Assembly: GCF_000819685.1 (NCBI RefSeq)
Contig: NZ_CDBR01000097.1
Span: 50,542-114,541 of the forward strand
Reading direction: 5' to 3'
From: Aeromonas allosaccharophila
Lineage (GTDB): Bacteria > Pseudomonadota > Gammaproteobacteria > Enterobacterales > Aeromonadaceae
Length of the DNA stretch: 64,000 nt
Made by a program: the position numbers and the translations under genes. The notes under the pieces are model-generated. The model was not told the DNA's origin. It was given only the letters and a program-made list of their open reading frames with translations, and did not search any database. Shown one piece after another: positions 7,974 to 17,316 of the stretch. The stretch's first letter is position 1. Each line of letters starts with the position of its first letter.

Positions 7974-9068
7974 TCAAGGGGTTAGTTGGCCAATTCGTTG
8001 TTCCAGCCAGTTGGTCGACGCCTCGCCGAGGTTGCCGTGCAGCAGGGCGTTGCGATAGGCATCAAGCGCTCGCTGGCTATGGCCCTGACCATCCTCGGCC
8101 ACGCCGAGGCCAAGCCACCAGCGGCCCTGATCCGGCTGCTGGCGCAACAGCTTCACATAGAGCACCGCCGCATCGGCATTCTGACCCAGCTCCTGGGTCA
8201 GCCCGGCCCAGGTGGCGTAGTAGTCCATGTTGCTGGCGAGATCCGGCTGATAACCGGACAACCAGCCAAGCGCCTGCTGCTGCTGACCCTCGCTGATGGC
8301 AAGGCGAGCCAGCAGCAGACGAAAATCGGCCTGCTGGGGATCGAGCCGGATCCCCTCCTCCAGCAGCTGACGCGCCTCGGTCAGGCGGCCCTCACCGTAG
8401 AGCAAACCGGCCAGCTGCTCGCGCGCTCCCTGGTTGTAGGGATCGTGGGCCAGCACGTCGTAATAGTTGTCCTGCGCATCCCGCAGGCTTCCCTTGGCCA
8501 TGGCGGTGGTCGCCTTGCGCTCCGCCAGTGCCGCCAGCTCCTTGGCCGACAGCTCCACCGTCTCGATCTTCAATACGCCCGGTTTACGCGGCGCGCTAGC
8601 GACCGCCTGCTGCTCTGCCGCCAGTTCGGCGTAAAGCTCGGGCTGCAGCTCTTCATCGGTCGGTTCCGACTCGTCAACATCGCTGGAGGCATCAAAGGGC
8701 GCACCGTCGGCCGTGTCGCCAAATTCACTCTCCCCTGCCTCGTCATCTACCTCATCCTGACTTGGCAGCGGCAGCGCAGCGGTCACCTCAACCGGCTCGG
8801 ACTGACTGACGGGCGCGGCGGCCCTTGTCACTACATCGGGAGTCACCGCATCAGGAGTGACCACTTCACTGGCGGCGACTACAGGGTGAGTTTGCTGCCA
8901 GTAGATCCAGGTTCGCCAACCGAGGATCCCCAGAGCCAGCCCGCAGATCAGGGTCAGCAGCAACATCCACCATCCCTGCTGGCGTGCAGGGGCAATATAG
9001 AGGGCAGCGCCATCGGATCCTTGTTGGCGCTGATCCAGATCTTTCAGCATCTGGTTGATAACGCTCAT
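7974..9068 (-). CDS. mshN: MshN, TPR-containing MSHA biogenesis protein
   Basis: The start at ATG 9068 (MSVINQMLKDLDQR) overlaps the mshM stop by ATGA; the frame extends upstream but that would run deep into mshM. The 364-residue protein has one membrane helix (LLTLICGLALGILGW), an acidic linker rich in Asp/Glu/Ser/Pro, then TPR-like helices (about residues 170-364: LRDAQDNYYDVLAHDPYNQ, LLEEGIRLDPQQADF). It is predicted as a bitopic inner-membrane protein with periplasmic TPRs, perhaps helping secretin or pilus assembly. Confidence 0.88.
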   Translation of the reverse strand: MSVINQMLKDLDQRQQGSDGAALYIAPARQQGWWMLLLTLICGLALGILGWRTWIYWQQTHPVVAASEVVTPDAVTPDVVTRAAAPVSQSEPVEVTAALPLPSQDEVDDEAGESEFGDTADGAPFDASSDVDESEPTDEELQPELYAELAAEQQAVASAPRKPGVLKIETVELSAKELAALAERKATTAMAKGSLRDAQDNYYDVLAHDPYNQGAREQLAGLLYGEGRLTEARQLLEEGIRLDPQQADFRLLLARLAISEGQQQQALGWLSGYQPDLASNMDYYATWAGLTQELGQNADAAVLYVKLLRQQPDQGRWWLGLGVAEDGQGHSQRALDAYRNALLHGNLGEASTNWLEQRIGQLTP

Positions 9069-9955
9069 GGCCAGACTCCATAAGCCAGGGCGCACCCCAG
9101 CAACAGTAACAGGGGCCACCAGCGCCGTGGCGCAAAGCGGCTGGCATCGTCGGTATCGCGAATGGCGAGCCGCACCAGACGGCTATCGATCTGGCGCAAA
9201 CCCTGACCATAGGCCAGCATCAGGCACTTCTGCGCCAATATATTGATAAGTCTCGGGATCCCTCGCGATGCCCGCCACAACAGGCGCATGGCTCGACCTG
9301 CAAACAGCGGTGCCCCGCGATACCCGGAGACAAGCAATCTGTGCTCCAGATAGGCACGGGTCTCGTCAAAGCGCAGCGGCCGCAGGCAATAGGAGAAGCC
9401 AATCCGCTGGCGCAGTTGGCGCAGATGTGGCTTGGCCAGTCTGGCATCCAGCTCGGGCTGACCGAACAGCACGATCTGCAGCAGCTTGCTCGATTCGGTC
9501 TCGAGATTGCCGAACAGGCGGATCGCCTCCAGCGTCTCGTCCGGCAGCGCCTGCGCCTCGTCGATCAGCACCACCACCCGACTGCCCTGCTGGTGCAGGC
9601 TGATCAGGTGACGATGGATGCGATCGGTGAGATCCAGCTCGCTCTGATCCCGCACCGCCAACCCCAGCTCCAGTGCCAGCGCGATGCGCAGCTCGGCTGG
9701 CGTGAGGTGGGGATTGGGCAACCAGGCCAGGCGCACCGGGCGCGCTTCCGAACCCAGCTCGCTGAGCAACTTGCGGCAAAGCAGGGTCTTGCCGGTGCCC
9801 ACCTCGCCGGTCACCTTGATAAAGCCCTCCCCCTGCGCCAGCGCCCAGTTCAGCACCTGCAGCGCCTCTTCGTGAGGCGGCAGACCGTAGTAGAAGCCGG
9901 TATTGGGGGTGAGGCCAAACGGCGCCTCCTGCAGGCCGAAGTGGGTCAGGTACAT
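9065..9955 (-). CDS. mshM: MshM, ExeA-like AAA ATPase
   Basis: 296 residues. It starts MYLTHFGLQEAPFGLTPN, typical of the ExeA/GspA ATPase family, with Walker A GEVGTGKTLL and Walker B VVVLIDEAQ. A C-terminal hydrophobic segment (WWPLLLLLGCALAYGVWP) could anchor it. ExeA-family ATPases help secretins insert through peptidoglycan, consistent with placement right after the secretin gene mshL. It overlaps mshN by 4 bp. Confidence 0.9.
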   Translation of the reverse strand: MYLTHFGLQEAPFGLTPNTGFYYGLPPHEEALQVLNWALAQGEGFIKVTGEVGTGKTLLCRKLLSELGSEARPVRLAWLPNPHLTPAELRIALALELGLAVRDQSELDLTDRIHRHLISLHQQGSRVVVLIDEAQALPDETLEAIRLFGNLETESSKLLQIVLFGQPELDARLAKPHLRQLRQRIGFSYCLRPLRFDETRAYLEHRLLVSGYRGAPLFAGRAMRLLWRASRGIPRLINILAQKCLMLAYGQGLRQIDSRLVRLAIRDTDDASRFAPRRWWPLLLLLGCALAYGVWP

Positions 9956-10047
9956 GAGACCTCACCTGCCACGGCGAGCACGCGGCCTGTGCTGGCAAGG
10001 CCGCACAGGCCGTTCGGGATAAGGGTGACCGTATCTGGTGTCATGGG

Positions 10048-11787
10048 TCAGCCCTTGGCCGGATACCACTTGTCGAGCAGCTCGGAGGAGCGTTTCAGCT
10101 CGTTTTGCCAGGTGTCTTTCTCCACCACGGTCGGTTTGAGCATGATCACCAGCTCCACCTTCTTGGTGCTCTCGCGGCGGTTGGTAAAGGCTTCGCCCAC
10201 CCAGGGGATATCACCGAGCAAGGGCACCTTGCTGACAATCTCCTGCTTGTCGGTCTTCATCAGACCGCCGATGACGATGATGTCGCCGTTATTGGCCTGC
10301 ACCACGGTATCGGACTCGCGGATCGAGCTCTTGGCGAGCGGCAGCGTCATCTTGCCCCCCGTGGTGCCCAGATCGATGGTCTTGTTTTGTTCTTCGGTAT
10401 CAATCACTGACGGATGGATATGAAGCAGCACCTTGCCCTCTTCATCAATCTGGGGAGTCACATCAAGCGCGATCCCGGAGAAGAAGGGGGTCAACTCAAC
10501 ATTTGGCGTCCGCTCAGTCCCTGTGGTGGTTGAGGTAATCGTCGTCGTCGCGTTGGTGACGAAGTACTCGTCCGTCCCCACCTTGATAACCGCCTTCTGA
10601 TTGTTGGTCGCAGTGACACGGGGGCTGGAGAGGGTATTCACATCCCCCTGAGTCTTGAGCAAGTTGACCGCCACGTTAAAGTTGCCGTCAGTAATAGTGA
10701 AACCAGCCCCCCCACCAATTGCGTTAAAAATCGGATTTACTGCACCAACCAGACTCTCGCCAAGGGATCCTCCTCCATTCAGCAAGTTGTACTCTGGAGT
10801 AGCCCCGGGAGCCACCAGCTTAGGTTGAGCAACCTTGGGAATACCTTTATTTCCATCCCAACTAGCTGTCAAACCGCTCCAATCTACCCCCTGCTCATAA
10901 CCTTCACTAAGAGCTACTTCCATAATTCGCGCTTCGAGTACGACCTGACGTTTTAAATGGCTTTCGGATTGAGTCAGGAATTCACGGACTGCTTTTAGCT
11001 CTTTCGGATAGGCGCGAATAGTGACCAAGCCTGCCTGTGGGCTGGTGATGACAGCCCGACCATCACCATTTCCAATCAGTGTTTGCAAAGTGTCACGTAG
11101 GTCGGTCCAATAATCACTGTTGGTATCAGTTTCAATCTGGGTACCATTCGATGTGGTTTGAGTATTGGAATTACTCGAAATACCTGTGCCATTCTGGCTA
11201 GATGATATTTCGGTATTGCTGTTGGAATTCAACCCGCTGTTGTTTGAGTTGTTCTCACTAGAAGTCACCCCGCCGGTACTGACCGAGGTACGGGAGAGGC
11301 CACGACGGGACATCATCAAGTAATTGACAGGAATGGTTTCGGTGCGCAGACCCGCCGGATAGATGTGGAAGACATTGCCCTTGCGCTGCACGTCAAAGCC
11401 GTACATGTCGCCCACCACCGCCAGCACTTCCGGCAGGGTCACATCCTTGAGCTCGACGGAGACCAGCCCGGCCACCCCGGGGTGCACCGCCACGCTGTAG
11501 CGGGACCCCTTGAACAGGGAACCGAAAAACTCCACCGCCTCCACATCGTGAGCCGCGATCCGCAGCCGCTTCTCCGGCATGCCAACCGGCATCTGCGGCC
11601 GGTTCAGCTGCAGCAATTCACTTTGCACCGATTTAGGCAAAGCGGTCAGAGGGGCAGCCTGTTTCTGCTGTTCGTTCATGGCCTGTTTGAGCGCATCCTT
11701 GGCCTGGGTCGGCTCGGGGTGCTGATACGTGGTACAGCCTGCGGCCATCATGGCCACGGTGATCAGACAGAGACGGTGTTTTTTCAT
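10048..11787 (-). CDS. mshL: MshL, MSHA outer-membrane secretin
   Basis: 579 residues. A lipoprotein signal (MKKHRLCLITVAMMAAGCTT) has its lipobox at AAGC. An N-terminal STN-like domain (about residues 85-165) precedes a Ser/Asn-rich low-complexity loop (about 170-220) coded by locally AT-rich DNA, then the secretin domain with DVTPQIDEEGKVLLHIHPSV and the C-terminal signature DTVVQANNGDIIVIGGLM. It forms the outer-membrane pore for the pilus. It lies between mshK and mshM. Confidence 0.93.
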   Translation of the reverse strand: MKKHRLCLITVAMMAAGCTTYQHPEPTQAKDALKQAMNEQQKQAAPLTALPKSVQSELLQLNRPQMPVGMPEKRLRIAAHDVEAVEFFGSLFKGSRYSVAVHPGVAGLVSVELKDVTLPEVLAVVGDMYGFDVQRKGNVFHIYPAGLRTETIPVNYLMMSRRGLSRTSVSTGGVTSSENNSNNSGLNSNSNTEISSSQNGTGISSNSNTQTTSNGTQIETDTNSDYWTDLRDTLQTLIGNGDGRAVITSPQAGLVTIRAYPKELKAVREFLTQSESHLKRQVVLEARIMEVALSEGYEQGVDWSGLTASWDGNKGIPKVAQPKLVAPGATPEYNLLNGGGSLGESLVGAVNPIFNAIGGGAGFTITDGNFNVAVNLLKTQGDVNTLSSPRVTATNNQKAVIKVGTDEYFVTNATTTITSTTTGTERTPNVELTPFFSGIALDVTPQIDEEGKVLLHIHPSVIDTEEQNKTIDLGTTGGKMTLPLAKSSIRESDTVVQANNGDIIVIGGLMKTDKQEIVSKVPLLGDIPWVGEAFTNRRESTKKVELVIMLKPTVVEKDTWQNELKRSSELLDKWYPAKG

Positions 11788-11857
11788 GTAATTAGGGCAC
11801 CCTGACTTGCAATTAAACTCGATAAAGCCGGCTCACCTGCCAACGGGCAGCTGCGAC

Positions 11858-12187
11858 TCAAACCCGGATCTTGCTGGCAAACAGTGTTACCGCATGGCGT
11901 TTTCCCGCCTTTTCCAGCACCACGGCATCGGCATTGATGGTCACCAGCGTATAGCCGTCCACCTGTTGTCCGACCTGATAACTCTTGCCATTGAGCACCG
12001 CCAGTGCCGGGCCATTGCCCAACACCACGCTCTGCAGCTTCGGCAAACCGGCGCTGCTCTCGCCGGTCGCACGGGCGCCAACCGCCACATCCGCCAGCGG
12101 CGCGGTGGGATCCTGCAATACTTCGGCCTGCTCCGCCTGTACCAGCACGCTGAACAGGCAACAGCACAACGCAAACACTCTAGCCAC
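11858..12187 (-). CDS. mshK: MshK, MSHA biogenesis protein (PilP-like role)
   Basis: 109 residues with an N-terminal signal (MARVFALCCCLFSVLVQA) and the short motif LQDPTAPLADV that is common at the N-terminus of MshK and PilP-like secretin partners, then a small beta domain (LQSVVLGNGPALAVLNGKSYQVGQ). The start overlaps the mshJ stop by 8 bp. It is probably periplasmic, linking the inner-membrane complex with MshL. Identity rests on position, signal and the DPTAPL motif. Confidence 0.85.
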   Translation of the reverse strand: MARVFALCCCLFSVLVQAEQAEVLQDPTAPLADVAVGARATGESSAGLPKLQSVVLGNGPALAVLNGKSYQVGQQVDGYTLVTINADAVVLEKAGKRHAVTLFASKIRV

Positions 12188-12827
12188 GGATAAACTCCTT
12201 GCTGGTACTCAGGGTGTAGATCTCCATCTCCACCACCGCGCCGGGATAGGCTTTGACCTGATAGTCGAACTGCTTCCAGTAGAAGTGGCGCGGCAAGGCT
12301 TCCAGCGCTTTAAGATATTGATACACATCGAAATAGCCGCCTTCAAGCTGAAGCCGGATACCGTGCTTGTAGAGATTGACCTTCTGTTCTCCCGCCATCA
12401 GCGGGGTCGGCTCCAGCGAACTGAGCGCCAGCATATGAAGGTTGGCGGAGCGGGAGAGCAGCGCCTCCAGCACCAGCGGCATCTCGTGCGCCGGGATCAG
12501 ATCGACGGTCTGGGCCTTCAGCTCATCGTCGATCCGGGCCAGATCCACCTCGACCTGCGCCAACTGGTCACGCACTCCCTGATTGGGATCCCGCTTGAGC
12601 CGAGCCTGTTTGCCGAGGTTTTCCAGCTCCATGATCTCGAGGTCGCGCTCGGCGGCGCTCAGGGCCATGCGATCCTGTTGCAGACGGGTATCGGCACCAT
12701 CGATCCAGCCGTAGAGTCCGGCCGCACCCAGCAGCACCAGACCGGTCAGCAGGATCAACACCCGCTCCCGCTGGCTCAACACGGCGATACGCTGGCCCCA
12801 TGCCTGCCATTGTGCTTTCAGGTTCAT
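12180..12827 (-). CDS. mshJ: MshJ, PilO-like MSHA protein
   Basis: 215 residues with one membrane helix (VLILLTGLVLLGAAGLYGW, about residues 23-42), a coiled-coil stretch (LSAAERDLEIMELENL) and a C-terminal ferredoxin-like region as in PilO/GspM proteins. The ATG overlaps the mshI2 stop (TGATG). It is expected to pair with MshI2 in the inner membrane to form the alignment subcomplex. Confidence 0.88.
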   Translation of the reverse strand: MNLKAQWQAWGQRIAVLSQRERVLILLTGLVLLGAAGLYGWIDGADTRLQQDRMALSAAERDLEIMELENLGKQARLKRDPNQGVRDQLAQVEVDLARIDDELKAQTVDLIPAHEMPLVLEALLSRSANLHMLALSSLEPTPLMAGEQKVNLYKHGIRLQLEGGYFDVYQYLKALEALPRHFYWKQFDYQVKAYPGAVVEMEIYTLSTSKEFIRG

Positions 12828-13423
12828 CAGGGTTTCTCCCGCGCAATGCCGCTCAACTGGAAGGTCAGGCGACCCTCCTTGTCACGGCTCAGGATCAGTT
12901 CACCAAACTCCTTGCCCACCAGACTCGGGGTCTGCTTGAAGCGGTTGACCCAGGCCGGCACATCCTGACTGCGGCCAGCAAAGCCGGAGAGGTTGATCCG
13001 CCCTTCGTTGATCTCGATGCGCTGCAACGAGAGGTTGCTGTTGCGAATGCGGGAGAGATCCGCCATCACGCTGGCGTAGCCCTGGGATTTTTGCAGGGTC
13101 AGACTGCCCAGCTGGCGCATCAGTCCCTGCTTGGCCGTCAGTTCATCCTGCTTGTTAACCAGTTGCTGTTGCAATCGGGGATCTGCCTGATGGCGCGCCA
13201 GCTCGGCATCGAGCCGTTGCGCCTCGCTGCGCTTGAGCTCCAGCTCGGCATGACGCTGTGCCAGTGACCGGCTGACCTGTTGCTGTTGCCAGCCGTAACC
13301 GACTCCCACCAACAGCATCAGCAGCAGCGCAAAGCCCCATACCAGCGCCATCTGGTTGAGGCTGGCCCACTGCCGTTTGGGGCGAAACTCGGCACCATAG
13401 AGGTTTATCTGACGTTTCATCAC
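12827..13423 (-). CDS. mshI2: MshI2, PilN-like MSHA protein
   Basis: 198 residues. It starts MMKRQINLYGAEFRPKR, the PilN-type motif that docks to the PilM-like partner, followed by a membrane helix (MALVWGFALLLMLLVGVGYGW), a coiled coil and a small periplasmic domain. It overlaps mshI by 4 bp (ATGA) and mshJ by 1 bp, so the three are translationally coupled. It corresponds to the second half of the mshI region in other MSHA loci. Confidence 0.85.
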   Translation of the reverse strand: MMKRQINLYGAEFRPKRQWASLNQMALVWGFALLLMLLVGVGYGWQQQQVSRSLAQRHAELELKRSEAQRLDAELARHQADPRLQQQLVNKQDELTAKQGLMRQLGSLTLQKSQGYASVMADLSRIRNSNLSLQRIEINEGRINLSGFAGRSQDVPAWVNRFKQTPSLVGKEFGELILSRDKEGRLTFQLSGIAREKP

Positions 13424-14283
13424 GCATCCTCCCCGATGGCGGCGGCATAGGCCGAGAGGTATTCGACACCGGCCAGCACCGCTTTGTTAGCCATGGCGGA
13501 GACGGCAAAACCAAAGGTCTGCTCCATGTGGCGCACCAGAGTACCGATAAAGGGCGAGGCGACGGCAAACTGCATCTGCCCCAGCTCGGGCAATTTCAGC
13601 TGGCCCGCCAGATAGTCGAGGGAGCGCTGGATCTCCAGCGCCAGTGAATCGAGTTGCATGCTGTCCGGCTCATGCTCACCGGTCAGGCTGGAAAAACCGC
13701 GCAGCTGGCGAGAAAAACAGAGCCCCCCCTGATGAAAGACCAGCAGTTGCAGATCCAGCCCCTTGGGCTGCCACAGCAGCATGCGCACCACATCATCAGA
13801 CTCATAGAGAGAGGTGAGCGCCAGCTCGTCGCTGATGATGGATTGCAGGGTAGCGATGCCGTTGATAGCATCGGCCAGCTGTTGCACCCGGCTCTTGGGC
13901 AGGCAGACCACATTGATGCGCGGGCGACCGGCCGGCGGGGTGGGCAAATCCACATAATCCATCGCCAGTTGCAGCACGGGTTCGCTGACATAATCCTTGA
14001 CCGCCCAGGGGAGTGCCCCCGCCATCTCGGCGTCAGGCACGGCAGGCTTGTCGATCTGGATCTGCTGATAAAGGCTGGCGGCGAGGGCCACCCGCACTCT
14101 GGACTTGGCCAGACCATGGCGGCTGAACAGCTCGTTGATGGCCACCGCCCACTCCTGCGGGCCGTTGATGGTGCGCGTTGCGAAGACGGGGGGATTGCCC
14201 ACCGCGGCCAGCATGATCCTGTCATTGGCCAGCAAGAGCCCGACCTGGCGGCTTGGCATCGACCGTCTGAACAGTTGTTTCAT
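13420..14283 (-). CDS. mshI: MshI, PilM-like cytoplasmic MSHA protein, first gene of the locus
   Basis: 287 residues, actin-like PilM relative: no signal peptide, N-terminal QVGLLLANDRIMLAAVG and later LQLLVFHQGGLCFSRQLRG and SLALEIQRSLDYLAGQL. It is probably the cytoplasmic face of the alignment complex with MshI2/MshJ. It is the most upstream gene of the msh operon; the 86 bp AT-rich gap to the divergent gene at 14370 should contain the main msh promoter, though I cannot assign boxes with confidence. Confidence 0.88.
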   Translation of the reverse strand: MKQLFRRSMPSRQVGLLLANDRIMLAAVGNPPVFATRTINGPQEWAVAINELFSRHGLAKSRVRVALAASLYQQIQIDKPAVPDAEMAGALPWAVKDYVSEPVLQLAMDYVDLPTPPAGRPRINVVCLPKSRVQQLADAINGIATLQSIISDELALTSLYESDDVVRMLLWQPKGLDLQLLVFHQGGLCFSRQLRGFSSLTGEHEPDSMQLDSLALEIQRSLDYLAGQLKLPELGQMQFAVASPFIGTLVRHMEQTFGFAVSAMANKAVLAGVEYLSAYAAAIGEDA

Positions 14284-14369
14284 GTAAGCCCGCCCATCAT
14301 AATTGGTTAAATGATTGAAATATTAACATAAACAGCAGATTAGCCTCCAGATAAAAGACGGACTCACCA

Positions 14370-15293
14370 TTGCAAGCCAGCCTTTCAAGCGCGCCGGATG
14401 GCCATGCCACCCTGCCCTCCCCCCTGCAACGCCTCCACCACCCGTTGCTGACCCGCTATGGCGTCGAGCTCTGGTGCAAGCGGGATGACCTGATCCATCC
14501 GGCCATCTCCGGCAACAAGTGGCGCAAGCTCAAGTACCACCTGCTGCATGCCAGAGAGCACGGCAAACAGCACCTGCTCTCGTTCGGCGGTGCCTACTCC
14601 AACCATATCCACGCCCTGGCTGCCGCCGGATATCAGACCGGTCTTCGCACTACCGGTATCATACGGGGCGAAGCCGATGCCGTCAGCAACACCACCCTGA
14701 GGGATGCCAGACGCTGGGGCATGGATCTCGTTTTCGTCGATCGCCAGAGTTATCGGCGGCGGCAGGATCCCGACTGGCTGGCCCAATTCGATGCACCCGA
14801 TACCCTGATCGTGCCGGAAGGGGGTAGCAGCCCGCTGGCTATCCCCGGGGTGGCCGAGCTGGTCGGCGAAGTGCCCTTCTCGCCAGATCTCTGGGTACTG
14901 CCCTGTGCCAGCGGCGGCACTCTGGCGGGCCTGATCGCCGGCAAGCGGGATCGGGAGCAGATCCTCGCCATTGCGGTGCTGAAGGGGGGCGACTTTATCA
15001 CCGACGAGGTGTACCGCCTCCATCCTGCGGCCGCCAGCATCCCCGGTTGGCGCATCGCGCTCGATCATCACGACGGTGGCTACGCCAAATTCAGCCCGGC
15101 CCTCTGGCAGTGGGTACAGAATTTCAGCGCCGACACCGACCTGCCGCTGGAGCCCATCTACAGCGGCAAGGCGATGTGGGGGCTGTTTCGCGAGCTGGCG
15201 GCAGGCCGCATCGCCCCCGGCAGCAAGATCGTCTTTATCCACACCGGCGGCATGCAGGGGCTGGCCGGGCTGCGGGAGCAGGGGCGGCTGTGA
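14370..15293 (+). CDS. PLP-dependent D-cysteine desulfhydrase / ACC deaminase-like enzyme
   Basis: 307 residues, TTG start at 14370 with no upstream in-frame ATG available. It belongs to fold-type II PLP enzymes: SGNKWRKLKYHL holds the PLP-binding Lys, FGGAYSNHIHALAAAG the phosphate/substrate site, and LPCASGGTLAGLIAG the glycine-rich loop. Enzymes of this group release H2S, pyruvate and ammonia from D-cysteine or deaminate aminocyclopropane carboxylate; the exact substrate cannot be read here. It is divergent from mshI and ends at an 18 bp perfect terminator stem shared with mshH. Confidence 0.85.
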   Translation: MQASLSSAPDGHATLPSPLQRLHHPLLTRYGVELWCKRDDLIHPAISGNKWRKLKYHLLHAREHGKQHLLSFGGAYSNHIHALAAAGYQTGLRTTGIIRGEADAVSNTTLRDARRWGMDLVFVDRQSYRRRQDPDWLAQFDAPDTLIVPEGGSSPLAIPGVAELVGEVPFSPDLWVLPCASGGTLAGLIAGKRDREQILAIAVLKGGDFITDEVYRLHPAAASIPGWRIALDHHDGGYAKFSPALWQWVQNFSADTDLPLEPIYSGKAMWGLFRELAAGRIAPGSKIVFIHTGGMQGLAGLREQGRL

Positions 15294-15314
15294 GCCCCGC
15301 CTGACGGCAACCGC

Positions 15315-15354
15315 AAACGAGAGAGGGTCGCCCCAAGGCGACCCTCTCTCGTTT
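15315..15354. terminator. Bidirectional terminator between convergent genes
   Basis: An 18 bp perfect stem (15315-15332 with 15337-15354) closes a 4-base loop; it has A-rich left and T-rich right ends. It sits between the convergent PLP enzyme gene and mshH and can serve both strands. Confidence 0.85.
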
Positions 15355-15357
15355 ATC

Positions 15358-17286
15358 TCACGCGCCAGCCGGTTCCGGCACCAGCCGCTGGGGTTCGGCA
15401 AACCAGGGTCCCTGCCCGGCATGCACCCCGAGGTGGCGCAACATCTTCCACTCGTCGCCACTCTCCACCCCCACCGCCAGCACCCGGGTGCGGGTATTGG
15501 CGCAGCCCCCCACCAGACTGCGCACCGCCATCTGGTTGACCTGACGGGCGTGGATCTCCCGCACCAGACTGGGGTGCAGCTTGAGGAAGTTGATCTCGAA
15601 CTCCTTGATGTACTGGGTGCTCACCACATCCTGACCGGCATGATCGATGGCCAGCTGACAGCCGAGCATCCGCAGGGAACGCAGCGGCCGCTTGAGCGCC
15701 TCGAAGTGACGGGTCACCTGGGATTCGGAGAGTTGCAGGATCAGCCGCTCGTTGGTGCTGCGCGGCAGCTGGAACAGGGCGAAAAAGAGCCAGCGCTGGA
15801 ACTCGCGGTTGAGCAGGCTCTGGGCACTCAGGGTCAGGCTGATGGGGCAGCTCTGCTCGGAGCGCTGGCGCAACAGGGCGAGGGTCTGTTCCGCCACCAG
15901 CCGATCCAGTTGCAACAACAGCCCGACCTTCTCCGCCATCGGCATGAAGATCCCCGCCTGCAGGGCTCGCCCCTGTTCGTCGTGCAGGTAGGTGAGCAGC
16001 TCCAGCTGCAACACCACCTGTCCCCGATCCTGCTGGATCGGCTGGGTGTAAAATTCGATGCCGTGCTCTTCGAGGCGGCGGCTGATCAGGGTACGCCAGC
16101 GCACCGTGCCCTTGCTGCTCTGCTCCTCATCCAGCTGCTTCTCGTAGAGGAACCAGCCGTTGTGCCCCTGCAGACGGGCGCTCTTGAGGGCCAGCTCCGC
16201 CTCCTCCTGCACCTTGAGCAGGCTGTCTTCGGCCTGATAGCAGACGGCGCCGAGATAGACCGCCGTGTCGGGATTGATCTCTTGCGGCCAGTGCAGTCGT
16301 TGCAGGCTCTTGAGCAGCTGGCTGGCACTATCCACCATCTCGCTCTCGGACATATTGGGCAGCAGCACCGCAAAGACCTGACCGGCGTAGCGGGCCTGCA
16401 GGGCGCCGTTATGCTTGCGCACGAAGGCGCCGATGGTGGCGCTCGCCTCCAGCAGCAGGTCGTGCCCCAGCAGCTCGAACTGTTCGGCCTCCAGATCCTC
16501 CAGACAGGCGAGATCGATCAGCAGCACGCCGCCGCTCATCACGCTCGCCTCCATGATGGCGCTCTCCAGCCGGTTGTCGAAAAACAGCCGGTTGCCGATG
16601 CCGGTCATCTTGTCGACGAAGGCGTTGCTGCGAATGAAGTTGTCGAAGCGGCTGCGCTCCTTGCGGGCATCGGCCAGCTCGGCCAGCAGATGGTCGAGGG
16701 CCTGACTGGCGGCCACCGGCCACTCTTCGGCGGGGTCGTGGCTCAGCTTGGAGAGTTTGTCATCGAGGATCAGCTGGGCGCGAATACCCAGCAGTTCGGC
16801 ACCGCGCAACTGCTGACGCAGCCAGCGAATGGAGTACCAGAGGCCGAACACCACGATAAAGACGCCGAACGAGATACCGGACATCGCCCTGATGGAGTAT
16901 TCCGCCTCCTTGAAGGGACGCTCCAGCTTGAAGTTGGCCTGCATGCCGGTCTGATGCGGCAGCGGGTGGCTGTATGGTTGCAGCAGCTGTTCGTCGACCG
17001 GATTGCGCACATCGCGGAACCAGTAGACCCGCTGGTCGTTCTGGCGCACCTCCAGCTCCACCACATGAGCCGCCCGCAACAGGGTGGGCAACCAGCGACT
17101 CATATCCTCCATGTCGTGAGCGACATCGAGCTGCTTGTCGATCACTTCGACCAGCGCATCGACCTTCTTTTGCTGCAACTCCATGCCCAGCTCGCGAAAG
17201 CTGAACACCCCGCCAATCAGCACGGTCGCCATGGCCGCGATCACGCACAGGGTGATAAATGAGACAAGCTGTGTTGTGAGTTTCAT
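15358..17286 (-). CDS. mshH: MshH/CsrD-type degenerate GGDEF-EAL membrane protein
   Basis: The start at ATG 17286 (MKLTTQLVSF) gives 642 residues. Two membrane helices (ITLCVIAAMATVLIGGVFSF; ISFGVFIVVFGLWYSI) flank a periplasmic domain, followed by degenerate GGDEF (RYAGQVFA instead of RxGGDEFA) and degenerate EAL (LELLTYL instead of EALxR; DHAG instead of DDFG) domains. It is therefore unlikely to make or cleave c-di-GMP. E. coli CsrD has this architecture and triggers RNase E decay of CsrB/CsrC. In Vibrio the homologue is called mshH and lies beside mshI, as here across one intervening gene. A CsrB-type RNA lies at 33964-34465. Confidence 0.88.
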   Translation of the reverse strand: MKLTTQLVSFITLCVIAAMATVLIGGVFSFRELGMELQQKKVDALVEVIDKQLDVAHDMEDMSRWLPTLLRAAHVVELEVRQNDQRVYWFRDVRNPVDEQLLQPYSHPLPHQTGMQANFKLERPFKEAEYSIRAMSGISFGVFIVVFGLWYSIRWLRQQLRGAELLGIRAQLILDDKLSKLSHDPAEEWPVAASQALDHLLAELADARKERSRFDNFIRSNAFVDKMTGIGNRLFFDNRLESAIMEASVMSGGVLLIDLACLEDLEAEQFELLGHDLLLEASATIGAFVRKHNGALQARYAGQVFAVLLPNMSESEMVDSASQLLKSLQRLHWPQEINPDTAVYLGAVCYQAEDSLLKVQEEAELALKSARLQGHNGWFLYEKQLDEEQSSKGTVRWRTLISRRLEEHGIEFYTQPIQQDRGQVVLQLELLTYLHDEQGRALQAGIFMPMAEKVGLLLQLDRLVAEQTLALLRQRSEQSCPISLTLSAQSLLNREFQRWLFFALFQLPRSTNERLILQLSESQVTRHFEALKRPLRSLRMLGCQLAIDHAGQDVVSTQYIKEFEINFLKLHPSLVREIHARQVNQMAVRSLVGGCANTRTRVLAVGVESGDEWKMLRHLGVHAGQGPWFAEPQRLVPEPAGA

Positions 17287-17316
17287 GCGCCTTTCCGTAT
17301 GCCCGGCATCATCCAT

